Numbered from the stretch's first letter, positions 6,939 through 15,650 are shown. The stretch: DNA of 64,000 bases from Microbacterium sp. Bi121 (GCF_918698005.1 NZ_CAKKLJ010000001.1:372001-436000), one strand, 5' to 3'. Translations and numbers: made by a program. The notes: generated by a model not told the origin, from the sequence alone.

Positions 6939-8171
6939 GTGCAGCGCAGCGCAACCGACGTCGTCGTCATCGCGGACGACCTCACCGGTGCCGCCGAGTC
7001 TGCCGCAGCGCTCAGCAACGCCCATCCTGAGGTGCCCGTCCATCTGCTGTCGCAGGCTGGCACGGCGCCCCGGTCAGACCCGACAAAACCCGCGGTAATC
7101 GATACCAACTCCCGCGCGGCCACAGCGTCAGAGCTTCCCGCCCTGCTGGAATCGCTGCGTCCAGCGCTCGCCGGCCGCGACATCGTGGTGCGGAAGGTCG
7201 ACTCGCTGCTACGAGGCCATTTCGCCGCCGAGACCGAGTGGATGCTCGGTCTCGGCCGACCTGTCATCGTCGCGCCCGCGCTGCCTTCGGCCGGTCGCGC
7301 CGTCCACCAGGGACGAGTTCTCGTCCGCGGCGTGCCTCTCGCCGAGACGAGCACCTGGTCCATCGAGCTCACGCGCCCGCCGGAGACCATATCGAAATCG
7401 TTTTCCGTGTCGTCGCGAACACTGCCGCTCGATCTCGTCCGGGCGGAGCCAGAGCAGCTCATCGCCGCGATCGCAGAAGCGCCAGGCATCATCGTCTGCG
7501 ACGCCGAGAGGACCGATGACCTGCGCCGAATCGCCGCGGCAGCACTGTCGTTCGATGAGCCCCCGGTGCTCGTGGGAGCCGCCGCACTGGTCTCCGCGGT
7601 CGCCGGAGAACTCGCCCCGACCACCTCGAGCACGCTCCCTCCGCCGATCACGACGACGCGCGTGGCGTTCATCATCGGCACATCGGAGCCCACGGCCCGC
7701 CGCCAGATCGATCGTCTCGAGGGCATCGGCGCGGCGGTGCTGCGCCTCTCACCGAGTGCGCTTCTCGCCGGCGACCCCGCCCTCCGCACCGAGATCGCGC
7801 ACGCGCTCGCGCAACCCGTCTCGGTCGTGACGTTCGATCACGCATCCGACTTCGACCCGGCCAAAAGCGCCGAGCTCGCCGACGCACTTGCCCAGGCAAT
7901 CGCTGACGCACCGGCACTCTCACCGAATACCTCGTTCATGCTCAGCGGAGGACAGACTGCGCGCGCCGTTCTCGATCGTTGGGGGGTCAGAGCCCTGACG
8001 ATTCGCGCCGAGGTCGACCGCGGCGCCGCGCAGGGGCTGACCGATAACGGCATCCCGGTCATCACGAGACCCGGCAGCTTCGGGGATGCCGACAGTCTCG
8101 TGCGCTTCGCACGCGAGCTCTCCGGCTCCACCGCATCCGACACATCAATCCATCGAGAGGTCACGAGATGA
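6939..8171 (+). CDS. Four-carbon acid sugar kinase family protein (DUF1537)
   Basis: Likely ATP-dependent kinase that phosphorylates a four-carbon sugar acid (D-threonate, D-erythronate or 3-oxo-tetronate) at C4. Family function is established for OtnK/DtnK/DenK proteins. The N-terminal nucleotide-fold motif VVVIADDLTGAAESAAAL (residues 8-25), KVDSLLRGHF near 89 and the C-terminal LSGGQTARAVLDRWG segment are DUF1537 hallmarks. Length 410 is normal. GTG 6939 is preferred: GGAAGG lies 7 nt upstream, while the ATG at 6867 gives 24 extra unrelated residues. It overlaps the PdxA2 gene by ATGA. Pairing with PdxA2 rather than an OtnC aldolase favours D-threonate or D-erythronate as substrate; this is inference. 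Confidence 0.88.
   Translation: MQRSATDVVVIADDLTGAAESAAALSNAHPEVPVHLLSQAGTAPRSDPTKPAVIDTNSRAATASELPALLESLRPALAGRDIVVRKVDSLLRGHFAAETEWMLGLGRPVIVAPALPSAGRAVHQGRVLVRGVPLAETSTWSIELTRPPETISKSFSVSSRTLPLDLVRAEPEQLIAAIAEAPGIIVCDAERTDDLRRIAAAALSFDEPPVLVGAAALVSAVAGELAPTTSSTLPPPITTTRVAFIIGTSEPTARRQIDRLEGIGAAVLRLSPSALLAGDPALRTEIAHALAQPVSVVTFDHASDFDPAKSAELADALAQAIADAPALSPNTSFMLSGGQTARAVLDRWGVRALTIRAEVDRGAAQGLTDNGIPVITRPGSFGDADSLVRFARELSGSTASDTSIHREVTR
7097..7108. repeat. Second copy of AATCGATACCAA inside the DUF1537 gene
   Basis: Exact 12-bp copy of 6897-6908, spaced 200 bp from it, in the same orientation. It encodes part of VIDTNS, so chance coding constraint is possible; as a pair the sites could support a repression loop. 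Confidence 0.4.
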
Positions 8172-9217
8172 ACGAACGCACAGCATCCGACCGGCCCCTG
8201 ATCGCCACGACCATGGGCGACGGTGCCGGTGTCGGTCCCGAGATCACGGTCGCCGCAGCTCTGGATGCCGAAGTCCTGGAGCGCTCCCGCCCTCTCGTCA
8301 TCGGCGACGCACGCCGGCTGCGACAGGCGGCCGCCGCCCTCGGGCTCACCGCCGACATCGTCGCGATCGATGATGTCGGCGACGCGGAGTTCACGCCAGG
8401 GCGGATCAACGTGATCGACCTCGAACTGCTGCCCGAGGACCTGCCGTGGGGTCAGCTCTCGCCGGTCGCCGGCGATGCCGCCTTCCACTACGTGCGGGTC
8501 GCCAGCGAACTTGCGACGGCGGGCGAGGTGGACGCGATCTGCACGGCCCCGCTGAACAAGGAGGCCCTGCACGCCGCCGGCCACAATTACCCCGGTCACA
8601 CCGAACTCCTCGCCGCTCTGACCGGCACCGACGAGGTCTCGATGCTCCTGTCGACGCCGAAGGTCAAAGTGATCCACGTGACGACGCACATCGGCCTCAT
8701 CGACGCCGTCGCCAAGATTGAACCCGGGCTCGTCGAGCGCACGATCCGCCGAGGACTCACGGCGATGCGCGGCACGGGCATCGCCCGCCCGAAGATCGGC
8801 GTCTGCGCGATCAACCCGCACGCGGGCGAGAACGGCCTGTTCGGCTACGGCGAAGAGGAAGAGAAGATCGCCCCCGCCATCCGCGTCCTGCAGGCCGAAG
8901 GCGAGGACGTGCACGGCCCTCTCCCGGCCGACACGGCGTTCTTCCTCGCGGGGCGGGGCGACTACGACCTGATCGTCGCCATGTACCACGACCAGGGTCA
9001 TGGCCCGGTCAAGGTGCTGGGCATCGAAGCAGGCACCAACATCACCGTCGGTCTTCCCGTGATCCGCACGTCCGTCGACCATGGCACGGCCTTCGACATC
9101 GCCGGCAAGGGCATCGTCGATGTCCGGAGCATGATCGAGGCGCTGCGACAGGCCGCCGAGATGTCGCAGGCGAGCACCGCCGCGCCTCCGACAGGACCGG
9201 GAACGCGGGAGAACTGA
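8168..9217 (+). CDS. pdxA2: PdxA2-type 4-phospho-D-threonate/erythronate dehydrogenase
   Basis: NAD-dependent oxidative decarboxylase of the PdxA family (349 residues). In the described pathway it converts the 4-phospho acid made by the DUF1537 kinase to dihydroxyacetone phosphate and CO2. Metal-binding histidines are visible at His174 (TTHIGL), His218 (NPHAGE) and His274 (YHDQGH); GHTE sits at 143-146. Coupling by ATGA to the kinase, and the absence of other vitamin B6 genes, support a catabolic PdxA2 rather than the B6 biosynthetic PdxA. Which epimer is used cannot be told from sequence. Confidence 0.9.
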   Translation: MNERTASDRPLIATTMGDGAGVGPEITVAAALDAEVLERSRPLVIGDARRLRQAAAALGLTADIVAIDDVGDAEFTPGRINVIDLELLPEDLPWGQLSPVAGDAAFHYVRVASELATAGEVDAICTAPLNKEALHAAGHNYPGHTELLAALTGTDEVSMLLSTPKVKVIHVTTHIGLIDAVAKIEPGLVERTIRRGLTAMRGTGIARPKIGVCAINPHAGENGLFGYGEEEEKIAPAIRVLQAEGEDVHGPLPADTAFFLAGRGDYDLIVAMYHDQGHGPVKVLGIEAGTNITVGLPVIRTSVDHGTAFDIAGKGIVDVRSMIEALRQAAEMSQASTAAPPTGPGTREN

Positions 9218-9251
9218 CGTCGAGCACGGCTGCATCGAAAGGGATATCACC

Positions 9252-10208
9252 ATGACAGGCCTCACCACCATCGCCCCCCTGGTCCTCGGCACGATGACCT
9301 TCGGCGACACCACCGACGAGGACGGCGCCAGAGAGATCATCGAGCGTTCGCTCGAGGCGGGCGTCACCTGGATCGACACGGCCAACGCCTACTCCGCCGG
9401 AGAATCCGAGTCGATCATCGGGCGCGTGATCGGAGACCGAGACGACGTCATCCTGGCCACCAAGGTCGGCCAGCCCCACCCCGAGGTCGGAACCGAGTCG
9501 CTGCTGCGCCCCGACGTCGTGCGCAAGTCGGTCGAGGGGAGCCTGCGCCGGCTGCAGCGTGAGCACGTCGACATCCTCTACCTGCACAGGCCGGATCGCT
9601 CGACGCCGATCGCCGACACGCTCTCGACCTTCGCCGAGCTCGCGGCGGAGGGAAAGATCGGCGCCGTCGGCATCTCGAACTACTCGGCGTGGCAGACCCT
9701 CCAGGCGACGAACGTCGCCGCAGAGGTGGGCGCACCGCCCATCGTCGTCGGCCAGCAGATGTACAACCTCGTCGCCCGCCGTGTCGAGGAGGAGTACGAG
9801 GAGTACGCGCGCGTCGCGTCTCTCCCCACGATGATCTACAACCCGCTCGCGGGCGGACTGCTGACCGGTCGGTACAGGTTCGATCAGAACGCCGACGAGG
9901 GCCGCTTCTCCAGCGCACGAACAGCTGAACAATATCGCGACCGCTACTGGGACGAACGCTTCTTCTCCGCCGTCGAACAGCTCACGGCGATCGCCGACGA
10001 CGCCGGCATCCCGCTGCTCGAACTCGCCCTGCGGTGGACGATCTCGAAACCGATCACCCAGTCGGTGCTCCTCGGCGGCTCGAAGGTCGAGCAGGTCACG
10101 TCGAACATCGAACTGCTCTCGCGCGGACCGCTGGGTGCCGATGTCGTCGCAGCCGCGGATGCCGTCGGCGCAGAGCTGCGCGGCCCGATGCCCGCGTACA
10201 ACCGATGA
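9252..10208 (+). CDS. Aldo/keto reductase
   Basis: NADP(H)-linked oxidoreductase of 318 residues with a TIM-barrel fold. The active-site segments are DTANAYSAGESESIIGRVIG (catalytic Tyr about 45), ATKVGQ (Lys) and LYLHRPDRSTP (His about 115). The C-terminal cofactor region reads SVLLGGSKVEQV. It follows the PdxA2 gene by 34 bp with a GGGATATC spacer and precedes the SDR, so it belongs to the sugar-acid operon. It might reduce or oxidise an aldose, aldehyde or lactone feeding the kinase; no sequence feature fixes the substrate. Confidence 0.88.
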   Translation: MTGLTTIAPLVLGTMTFGDTTDEDGAREIIERSLEAGVTWIDTANAYSAGESESIIGRVIGDRDDVILATKVGQPHPEVGTESLLRPDVVRKSVEGSLRRLQREHVDILYLHRPDRSTPIADTLSTFAELAAEGKIGAVGISNYSAWQTLQATNVAAEVGAPPIVVGQQMYNLVARRVEEEYEEYARVASLPTMIYNPLAGGLLTGRYRFDQNADEGRFSSARTAEQYRDRYWDERFFSAVEQLTAIADDAGIPLLELALRWTISKPITQSVLLGGSKVEQVTSNIELLSRGPLGADVVAAADAVGAELRGPMPAYNR

Positions 10209-10248
10209 CCCCCCTGTCAGACCGCTCACCATCGCCCACGGAGAAGCC

Positions 10249-11025
10249 ATGACCGAGACCAGCACGTTTCCCGAAGCCCGCACCGTCGTGATCACCGGCG
10301 GGGCCTCCCCCCGCGGCATCGGACGCGTCACCGCGCGGCGTCTCGCCGCCGACGGGTGGGCCGTCGCGATCATCGACATCGACGAGACTCAGTCCCGCGG
10401 AGTCGCCGACGAGATCGCCGAGGAATTCGGGGTACCGACCATCGGTGTCGGAGCCTCGGTCGCCGACGAGTCTCAGGTGCGCGCCGCGTTCGATCGGATC
10501 GAGGCGGAGATGCCGCAGCTGGTCGGCCTCGTCAATATCGCCGGAGTCAGTTCGCCCGTCCCGTTCCTCGAGGTCACGGTCGAGGAATGGGAGCGCGTCT
10601 TCGCGGTCAACATGCGCGGTGTCTTTCTCGCCACCCGACGGGCCGCCGAGTCGATGGTGAAGAACTCCCTCGGCCGCATCGTGTCGCTCTCGTCGATCTC
10701 GGCGGAACGCGGCGGCGGCACCTTCTCGAAGGTGCCGTACTCGGCGAGCAAGGCGGGTGTCGTCGGGTTCTCTCGGGCCGTAGCGCGCGAGCTCTCTCCG
10801 CTCGGGGTCACCGTCAACGCCGTCTCGCCCGGTCCGATCGACACCGACATCATGGGCGGCACCCTGACCGACGATCGGAAGCAGGATCTCAGCCGTGACG
10901 TGCTCGTCGGCCGGGTGGGGCGCCCCGACGAGGTCGCGAGCCTGATCGCCTATCTGCTCGGTGACGATGCCGGGTACATCACGGGTGCGAACTACGACAT
11001 CAACGGGGGTCTGCACTTCTCATGA
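10249..11025 (+). CDS. Short-chain dehydrogenase/reductase (SDR)
   Basis: Classical NAD(P)-dependent SDR of 258 residues. The Rossmann motif TGGASPRGIG is near 16-25, the acidic residue after strand 2 (IIDID) points to NAD(H), and the catalytic Tyr-Lys is YSASK near 164-168, with Ser in SLSSIS. ATG 10249 is chosen for its GGAGAA ribosome binding site 5 nt upstream; homology starts just after. It is fourth in the DUF1537-PdxA2 operon. Such SDRs often interconvert sugar-acid epimers through a keto intermediate, but that role is inferred only from context. Confidence 0.9.
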   Translation: MTETSTFPEARTVVITGGASPRGIGRVTARRLAADGWAVAIIDIDETQSRGVADEIAEEFGVPTIGVGASVADESQVRAAFDRIEAEMPQLVGLVNIAGVSSPVPFLEVTVEEWERVFAVNMRGVFLATRRAAESMVKNSLGRIVSLSSISAERGGGTFSKVPYSASKAGVVGFSRAVARELSPLGVTVNAVSPGPIDTDIMGGTLTDDRKQDLSRDVLVGRVGRPDEVASLIAYLLGDDAGYITGANYDINGGLHFS

Positions 11026-11038
11026 CCCTCCTCTTCTC

Positions 11039-11947
11039 ATGACGACCGTCGCCGTCGTCGGCCCGGGCGCGATCGGATCGACGATCGCGGCATGGCTGAC
11101 GCAGGATGAACGCCTCGACGTCACGATCTGCACGCGAAGTCACCGCGACTCCCTCCGTATCGATACGCCGACCGGTCGCATCGCGGCGAACCCTGCGGTG
11201 CTCACGGTCGCGAACGATGCCTCGCCGGTCGACTGGGTGCTGTTCGCCGTCAAGACGTATGACGTGCAGTCAGCCTCGGGATGGCTCGGCCGACTCGTGT
11301 CACCCCGGACGCGCGTGGCCGTCCTGCAGAACGGCGTCGAGCACGTTGCTCGATTGCGCCCGTATGTGCCTGAGCAGCAGATCGTGCCGGTCATCGTCGA
11401 CATTCCGGCGCAGCGGATGCCGGACGGTACCGTGCGACAGGCGACCATGGGCACCCTCGTCGTTCCACATGGCCCCGCCGGATCAGCGTTCGTCGACCTG
11501 TTTTCCGCGACGCCGATCGAGGTGTCCACCACCGACGACTTCGTCTCCACCGCCTGGACCAAACTCTGCCTGAACGCGGCCGGTGCGGTCGGTGCGCTGC
11601 TGAAGCAACCCGCCGGCATCGCGCATCAGGAGCCGGTCGCCGAGATGATCCGTGAAGTGGTCGCCGAGACGATGCTCGTCGGGCGCGCAGAAGGCGCCGT
11701 GCTCAGCGATGACCTCCCGGAGCTCGTCGTCACGCGCACACGCGAGAACCCGCCCCTCTTCGCCAATTCGATCATCGCCGATCGCATCGCCGGGCGCCGC
11801 ACCGAGGTCGAGGCCCGCAACGGCGCCGTGGTGCGCGCGGGAGCAGTCCACGGCATCCCCACCCCGCTCAATGCGATGCTCACCGCACTCGTGGGCGCGG
11901 ACCCCGTGCCCGGGTTCCCTGAAGAAGAACGGACGACCACTGCATGA
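11039..11947 (+). CDS. Ketopantoate reductase family oxidoreductase (PanE/ApbA fold)
   Basis: NADPH-dependent reductase of 302 residues. The N-terminal Rossmann motif VVGPGAIGSTIAAWL, the VKTYDV segment and the C-terminal helical domain with WTKLCLNAAGA (the family Lys) are all present. ATG 11039 follows the SDR stop by 13 bp; a clear ribosome binding site is missing, so coupling to upstream translation is likely. PanE proper acts in pantothenate synthesis; inside a sugar-acid operon a different 2-oxo acid is a reasonable alternative. It ends in an ATGA overlap with the next gene. Confidence 0.85.
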   Translation: MTTVAVVGPGAIGSTIAAWLTQDERLDVTICTRSHRDSLRIDTPTGRIAANPAVLTVANDASPVDWVLFAVKTYDVQSASGWLGRLVSPRTRVAVLQNGVEHVARLRPYVPEQQIVPVIVDIPAQRMPDGTVRQATMGTLVVPHGPAGSAFVDLFSATPIEVSTTDDFVSTAWTKLCLNAAGAVGALLKQPAGIAHQEPVAEMIREVVAETMLVGRAEGAVLSDDLPELVVTRTRENPPLFANSIIADRIAGRRTEVEARNGAVVRAGAVHGIPTPLNAMLTALVGADPVPGFPEEERTTTA

Positions 11948-12918
11948 GAACAGTCATCGGCTCGTACGGCACCCCGCCGCGCCCGCTCCGCACCGACGCC
12001 GAGTTCGGGCTGTTGAGCGCAGGGGCGCTCGCCATCCCAGGCGTCGACGGTCTCGAACTCCCCTACATCGGCTCTCACTCGCCCTGGCAGGATCCGACTC
12101 GGCTCGGCGACGGCCGGCACGTCCTCACCACGGTTCCCGCCACGATGACCGCCGTGCAGGAGCAGCCGCGGTTCGGACTCGCCTCCCCTGATGAGGACGC
12201 GAGGCGCGCCGCGCTGCGGCTGATCGACGAGGCTCGCGAATTCGTCGAGGCGGTGAACTCCGCGCCTTCGAATTCCGATCCATCGGGCAGAGCGCGGATC
12301 GAGACCGTCCAGCTGCACAGTGCCCCTGGGGCCGGCCATTCGACTCCGGATGCGTTCGCGCGCTCTCTCGACGAGATCGCCTCATGGGAGTGGCACGGCG
12401 CGGACCTCGCGATCGAGCACTGCGATGCCTTCGTGGCGGAGCATCCGCCGGCCAAGGGCTTTCTCACCCTGGAGCAGGAGATCGCCGCTGCGGCAGAACG
12501 CGACCTGGGCATCGTGATCAACTGGGGCCGGTCGGTGATCGAGACGCGCACGGCCGACGGCGCGGTCGATCACATCGCGGCCGCCGCCGCGCAGGGCTCA
12601 CTCACCGGGGTGATCTTCTCGGGCTGTGCAGCGGTCGCCGGCGCGTACGGCGACGTCTGGGAAGACCGTCACCTCCCGATCCGCGACTGGGGCGCGGGTC
12701 CGCTGTCGGATGCCGCCGAGGCGAGCCTCCTCTCCAGAGCCGAAGTGGAACGCTGCGTGAGACTCGCGCTCCAGGTGCCGGGTCTTCAGTACTTCGGCGT
12801 GAAGGTGAAGGCGCCGGCGATCGCCGAGCCCACACAGTGGCTCGACGTCGTCGCAGGCAACTTCGCCGTGCTCACCGAGACGATGTCAGCAGTGGGCGCC
12901 GGCGACTCAGAGTCCTGA
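11944..12918 (+). CDS. DUF4862 family protein, TIM-barrel isomerase-like
   Basis: Protein of 324 residues that matches what I know as DUF4862, a family of unknown function probably sharing the xylose-isomerase-like TIM barrel. Visible features are the N-terminal strand TVIGSYGTPP, a central HSAPGAGHS, LAIEHCDAF (acid-His pair as in metal-dependent isomerases) and VKVKAPA near the end. It starts with ATG overlapping the preceding stop (ATGA), and is last in the operon. Its 3' end overlaps the convergent IclR gene by 12 bp. A sugar-acid isomerase or epimerase role is inference. Confidence 0.75.
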   Translation: MRTVIGSYGTPPRPLRTDAEFGLLSAGALAIPGVDGLELPYIGSHSPWQDPTRLGDGRHVLTTVPATMTAVQEQPRFGLASPDEDARRAALRLIDEAREFVEAVNSAPSNSDPSGRARIETVQLHSAPGAGHSTPDAFARSLDEIASWEWHGADLAIEHCDAFVAEHPPAKGFLTLEQEIAAAAERDLGIVINWGRSVIETRTADGAVDHIAAAAAQGSLTGVIFSGCAAVAGAYGDVWEDRHLPIRDWGAGPLSDAAEASLLSRAEVERCVRLALQVPGLQYFGVKVKAPAIAEPTQWLDVVAGNFAVLTETMSAVGAGDSES

Positions 12919-13671
12919 CACCGCCCCGGCGTGCTCGGCCAGGAACACGTCGACCGCGTCGCGGAGCCGCGCGCCACAGTCGTCGACGACGGCTGGATCC
13001 AGCAGAGAACCCGAGATGCTGACGGTGTAGATGTCGCCTCCCACGGCCAAAGCCGACCCGACGCAACCGAAACCCAGGTGGTACTCCTCGCGCTCGATGC
13101 TGTATCGCCTGGCCGTCGTCGCCTCCAGATCGGTTCGAAGCACGTCGAGCTCGGTGATCGTCTTCGTCGTGTACGGCGAGAGCCCTCCGATGCCGTCGAG
13201 AAGAGCCGACCCGGCGAGCGCCGTGGCCGCTTTGCCGCCTGCCGTGGCGTACAGCGGCATGCGTGTGCCGACGGCGGAGTAGCCGACCGTCGGCGCGACG
13301 GGGTCGACCTTGTCGATGATGGTGATCATTCCCGCGCGCAGCATCCCGATGTGCGCCGTGGCATGGAAGTCGTGCACGATCGGGGCGACCAGAGGACGAA
13401 TCGCCGGCACGATGTCGATCGATGCGAGGGCTGCCTGGCCGAGCTCGACCAGGCGCGTGCCGAGCACGTACTCCATGTCGCCGTTCGCGCGACGCACCAG
13501 CGCGTGTCGCTCGAGCACGCGCAGCGCACGCAGCACCGTGCTGGAGTTGGCATCCAGTTTCTCCGCCATCTCGCCCAGTCTGCTTCGCGGATGCCTCTGC
13601 AGGATCGTCAGAATCTCGAGCGCGCGATCGACGCTGCCCAACTCGTATCGGGTGGTCGGCTTCTCGGTCAC
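12907..13671 (-). CDS. IclR-family transcriptional regulator
   Basis: Regulator of 254 residues with an N-terminal winged helix (SVDRALEILTILQRHPRSRLGEMAEKLDANSSTVLRALRVLE, residues about 12-55) and a C-terminal IclR effector domain (HIGMLRAG, TRMPLYATAGGKAATA, the conserved GGSA-like GVGSALAVGG). GTG 13671 is chosen because homology begins TRYELGSVDRAL; longer starts would run into the operator region. It is divergent from the transketolase operon across a 120-bp AT-richer region that contains an inverted repeat, so it most likely controls that operon. It also faces the end of the DUF1537 operon. Confidence 0.9.
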   Translation of the reverse strand: MTEKPTTRYELGSVDRALEILTILQRHPRSRLGEMAEKLDANSSTVLRALRVLERHALVRRANGDMEYVLGTRLVELGQAALASIDIVPAIRPLVAPIVHDFHATAHIGMLRAGMITIIDKVDPVAPTVGYSAVGTRMPLYATAGGKAATALAGSALLDGIGGLSPYTTKTITELDVLRTDLEATTARRYSIEREEYHLGFGCVGSALAVGGDIYTVSISGSLLDPAVVDDCGARLRDAVDVFLAEHAGAVSGL

Positions 13672-13688
13672 CACAGCCCCATCGTCAT

Positions 13689-13697
13689 TTGCGCATA
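13689..13697 (+). promoter_or_regulatory. TTGCGCATA half-site, IclR region
   Basis: TTGCGCATA, the same word found in inverted form at 13753-13761. It lies close to the IclR start, so it could serve autoregulation. Confidence 0.45.
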
Positions 13698-13736
13698 CCG
13701 GCACGCAGGCCGTAAACTTCAATATACACAATTCGT

Positions 13737-13761
13737 TTGCGCTATGTGAAATTATGCGCAA
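13737..13761. promoter_or_regulatory. IclR operator candidate
   Basis: Inverted repeat with arms TTGCGC (13737-13742) and GCGCAA (13756-13761), extended by weaker TA-rich matches, centred 45 bp upstream of the transketolase start. The flanking sequence is unusually AT-rich for this genome, as expected for a promoter. Confidence 0.6.
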
Positions 13762-13793
13762 TTCCGTCGTCGATGCCGGAAGGGCACAGGAAC

Positions 13794-14660
13794 ATGCACA
13801 GCGACGTGGCACAGGCCAGATCACTGAACACGAGCGAACTCGAAGAGATGGCGACCCGCATCCGCCGCTCCATCGTCGAGATGCTCGAGAAGGCCGGCAG
13901 CGGCCACAGCGCCGGCCCCCTCGGGATGGCCGACATCCTCACCGCCCTCTACTTCCGCATCCTCAGGCACGACCCGCAGAATCCGGACTGGGATGAGCGA
14001 GACATCTTCCTCCTGAGCAACGGCCACACCGTCCCCGTGCTCTACGCGGCCATGGCGCACTCCGGCTACTTCCCGGTCGAGGAGCTCGACACGCTGCGCC
14101 GCTTCGGATCACGCCTGCAAGGCCATCCGGAGCGGACCTCGCTACCCGGACTCGAGAGCACCAGCGGCCCGCTCGGCAGCGGCCTGTCCCAGGGCGCCGG
14201 CTACGCGCACGTGCTGCAGCACATCGACCGCGATCCGCACCGCTTCGTGTACGTGATGATGGGCGACGGCGAGCTCAACGAGGGCAACATCTGGGAAGCG
14301 GCGATGTACGCCGGAAAGTACCGACTGCGCCAATTGATCGGCATCGTCGACCGCAACTACATCCAGATCGACGGATCGACCGAAGAGGTCATGCCCCTGG
14401 AAGACCTGCGCGGCAAGTGGGAATCGTTCGGGTGGCATGTTCTCGAGATCGACGGCCACAGCATGCAGGCGATTCTGGATGCCGTGGGCACGGCGAAGGC
14501 CGTCAGCCACAAGCCCACCGTGATCATCGCGCACACCGTCCCCGGTAAGGGCGTCCCCTTCATGGAGTACGACCACCGCTGGCATGGGAAGCCGCCGAAC
14601 CGGGCCGAGGCCGAAGAGGCGCTCGCCGGACTCCCCCTCGATGCAAAGGCAGAAGCATGA
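13794..14660 (+). CDS. Transketolase, N-terminal (thiamine-binding) subunit
   Basis: First half of a split transketolase (288 residues) that binds thiamine diphosphate. The cofactor motif GDGELNEGNIWEAA is at 157-170, with the Asn-containing VDRNYIQ near 185. SGHSAGPLGMADIL (36-49) is the conserved His segment. ATG 13794 has AGGAA close before it; ATG 13773 is an alternative. It overlaps the C-terminal subunit gene by ATGA. Split transketolases of this kind accompany carbohydrate catabolic operons; here the neighbours suggest transfer of a two-carbon unit from a ketose or keto acid. Its exact donor is not shown by sequence. Confidence 0.92.
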   Translation: MHSDVAQARSLNTSELEEMATRIRRSIVEMLEKAGSGHSAGPLGMADILTALYFRILRHDPQNPDWDERDIFLLSNGHTVPVLYAAMAHSGYFPVEELDTLRRFGSRLQGHPERTSLPGLESTSGPLGSGLSQGAGYAHVLQHIDRDPHRFVYVMMGDGELNEGNIWEAAMYAGKYRLRQLIGIVDRNYIQIDGSTEEVMPLEDLRGKWESFGWHVLEIDGHSMQAILDAVGTAKAVSHKPTVIIAHTVPGKGVPFMEYDHRWHGKPPNRAEAEEALAGLPLDAKAEA

Positions 14661-15640
14661 GCGACTACGCGTTGAACCCCGACCTCTACTCCGACGACGT
14701 CGTGCGCGAGCCGATCCGCGCGGGCTTCGGCCGAGGGCTGCGCGACGCCGGCGCCCGCGACGAGCGCATCGTCGCGCTGTGCGCCGACCTCACCGAGAGC
14801 ACGCAGATGAGCCTGTTCCAGGAGGAGTTCCCGGATCGCTTCATCGAGGTGGGAGTCGCCGAGCAGAACCTCGTGACGGTCGCCGCCGGCATGGCGCGCG
14901 CGGGAAAGATCCCGTTCACGAGCAGTTATGCGGCGTTCAGCCCCGGCCGCAACTGGGAGCAGATCAAGACGACCGCAGCACTCAACGATCAACCCGTCAA
15001 GGTCGTCGGCTCGCACGCGGGCCTCAACGTCGGCCCGGACGGAGCGACCCACCAGATGCTGGAAGACATCTCTCTCATGCGCGTCATGCCCAACATGGTC
15101 GTGATCGCTCCCGGCGACAGCGTCGAGGCGGAGAAGGCCACGATCGCGATCGCGGCGAACGGCAAACCCAGCTACCTTCGCCTGGCTCGCGATAAGACGC
15201 CCGTCTTCAGCACGGAGGACTCACCGTTCGAGATCGGGCGCGCGTACGTGCTCCGTCAGGGCACGGATGTGACACTGGCCGGAACCGGCACCCAGACCTA
15301 CGAGCTGCTCGTCGCGGCGAAGATCCTCGCCGAGGAGGGCGTGGACGCCGAGGTGCTGCACGTGCCGACGATCAAGCCGCTCGACGCGGACACGATCCTC
15401 GCCAGCGTGCGGAAGACGGGCCGAATCGTCACGGCAGAAGAGGCGCAGCGCGCCGGTGGCCTGGGCGGTGCCGTAGCCGAGTTGCTCGGCGAACGGCTTC
15501 CGCGCCCCATCGTGCGTCTCGGGGTCGACGACCGGTACGGCGAGAGCGGCACGCCGGCCGAAGTGCTCGATGCGTACCGGCTGACGGGTCGGCACCTCGC
15601 CGATTCCGTCCGGTCGTTCCTCGGCCGCGAGTTCGATTGA
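14657..15640 (+). CDS. Transketolase, C-terminal subunit
   Basis: Second half of the split transketolase (327 residues): pyrimidine-binding domain (residues about 18-180) with LCADLTEST and the catalytic Glu in VEVGVAEQNLVTVAAG, then the transketolase C-terminal domain (about 195-315, VTAEEAQRAGGLGGAVAE). It works as a heteromer with the product of the preceding gene, whose stop it overlaps. It is separated by 10 bp from the aldehyde dehydrogenase gene, which has its own GGAGG. Confidence 0.93.
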   Translation: MSDYALNPDLYSDDVVREPIRAGFGRGLRDAGARDERIVALCADLTESTQMSLFQEEFPDRFIEVGVAEQNLVTVAAGMARAGKIPFTSSYAAFSPGRNWEQIKTTAALNDQPVKVVGSHAGLNVGPDGATHQMLEDISLMRVMPNMVVIAPGDSVEAEKATIAIAANGKPSYLRLARDKTPVFSTEDSPFEIGRAYVLRQGTDVTLAGTGTQTYELLVAAKILAEEGVDAEVLHVPTIKPLDADTILASVRKTGRIVTAEEAQRAGGLGGAVAELLGERLPRPIVRLGVDDRYGESGTPAEVLDAYRLTGRHLADSVRSFLGREFD

Positions 15641-15650
15641 CGGAGGAACC

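Noticed and set aside
11156..11167. Perfect palindrome CGTATCGATACG within the PanE-like gene
   Set aside because: It lies deep in coding sequence (Arg-Ile-Asp-Thr), shares only the central ATCGATAC with the DUF1537 sites and no partner site was seen; likely chance.
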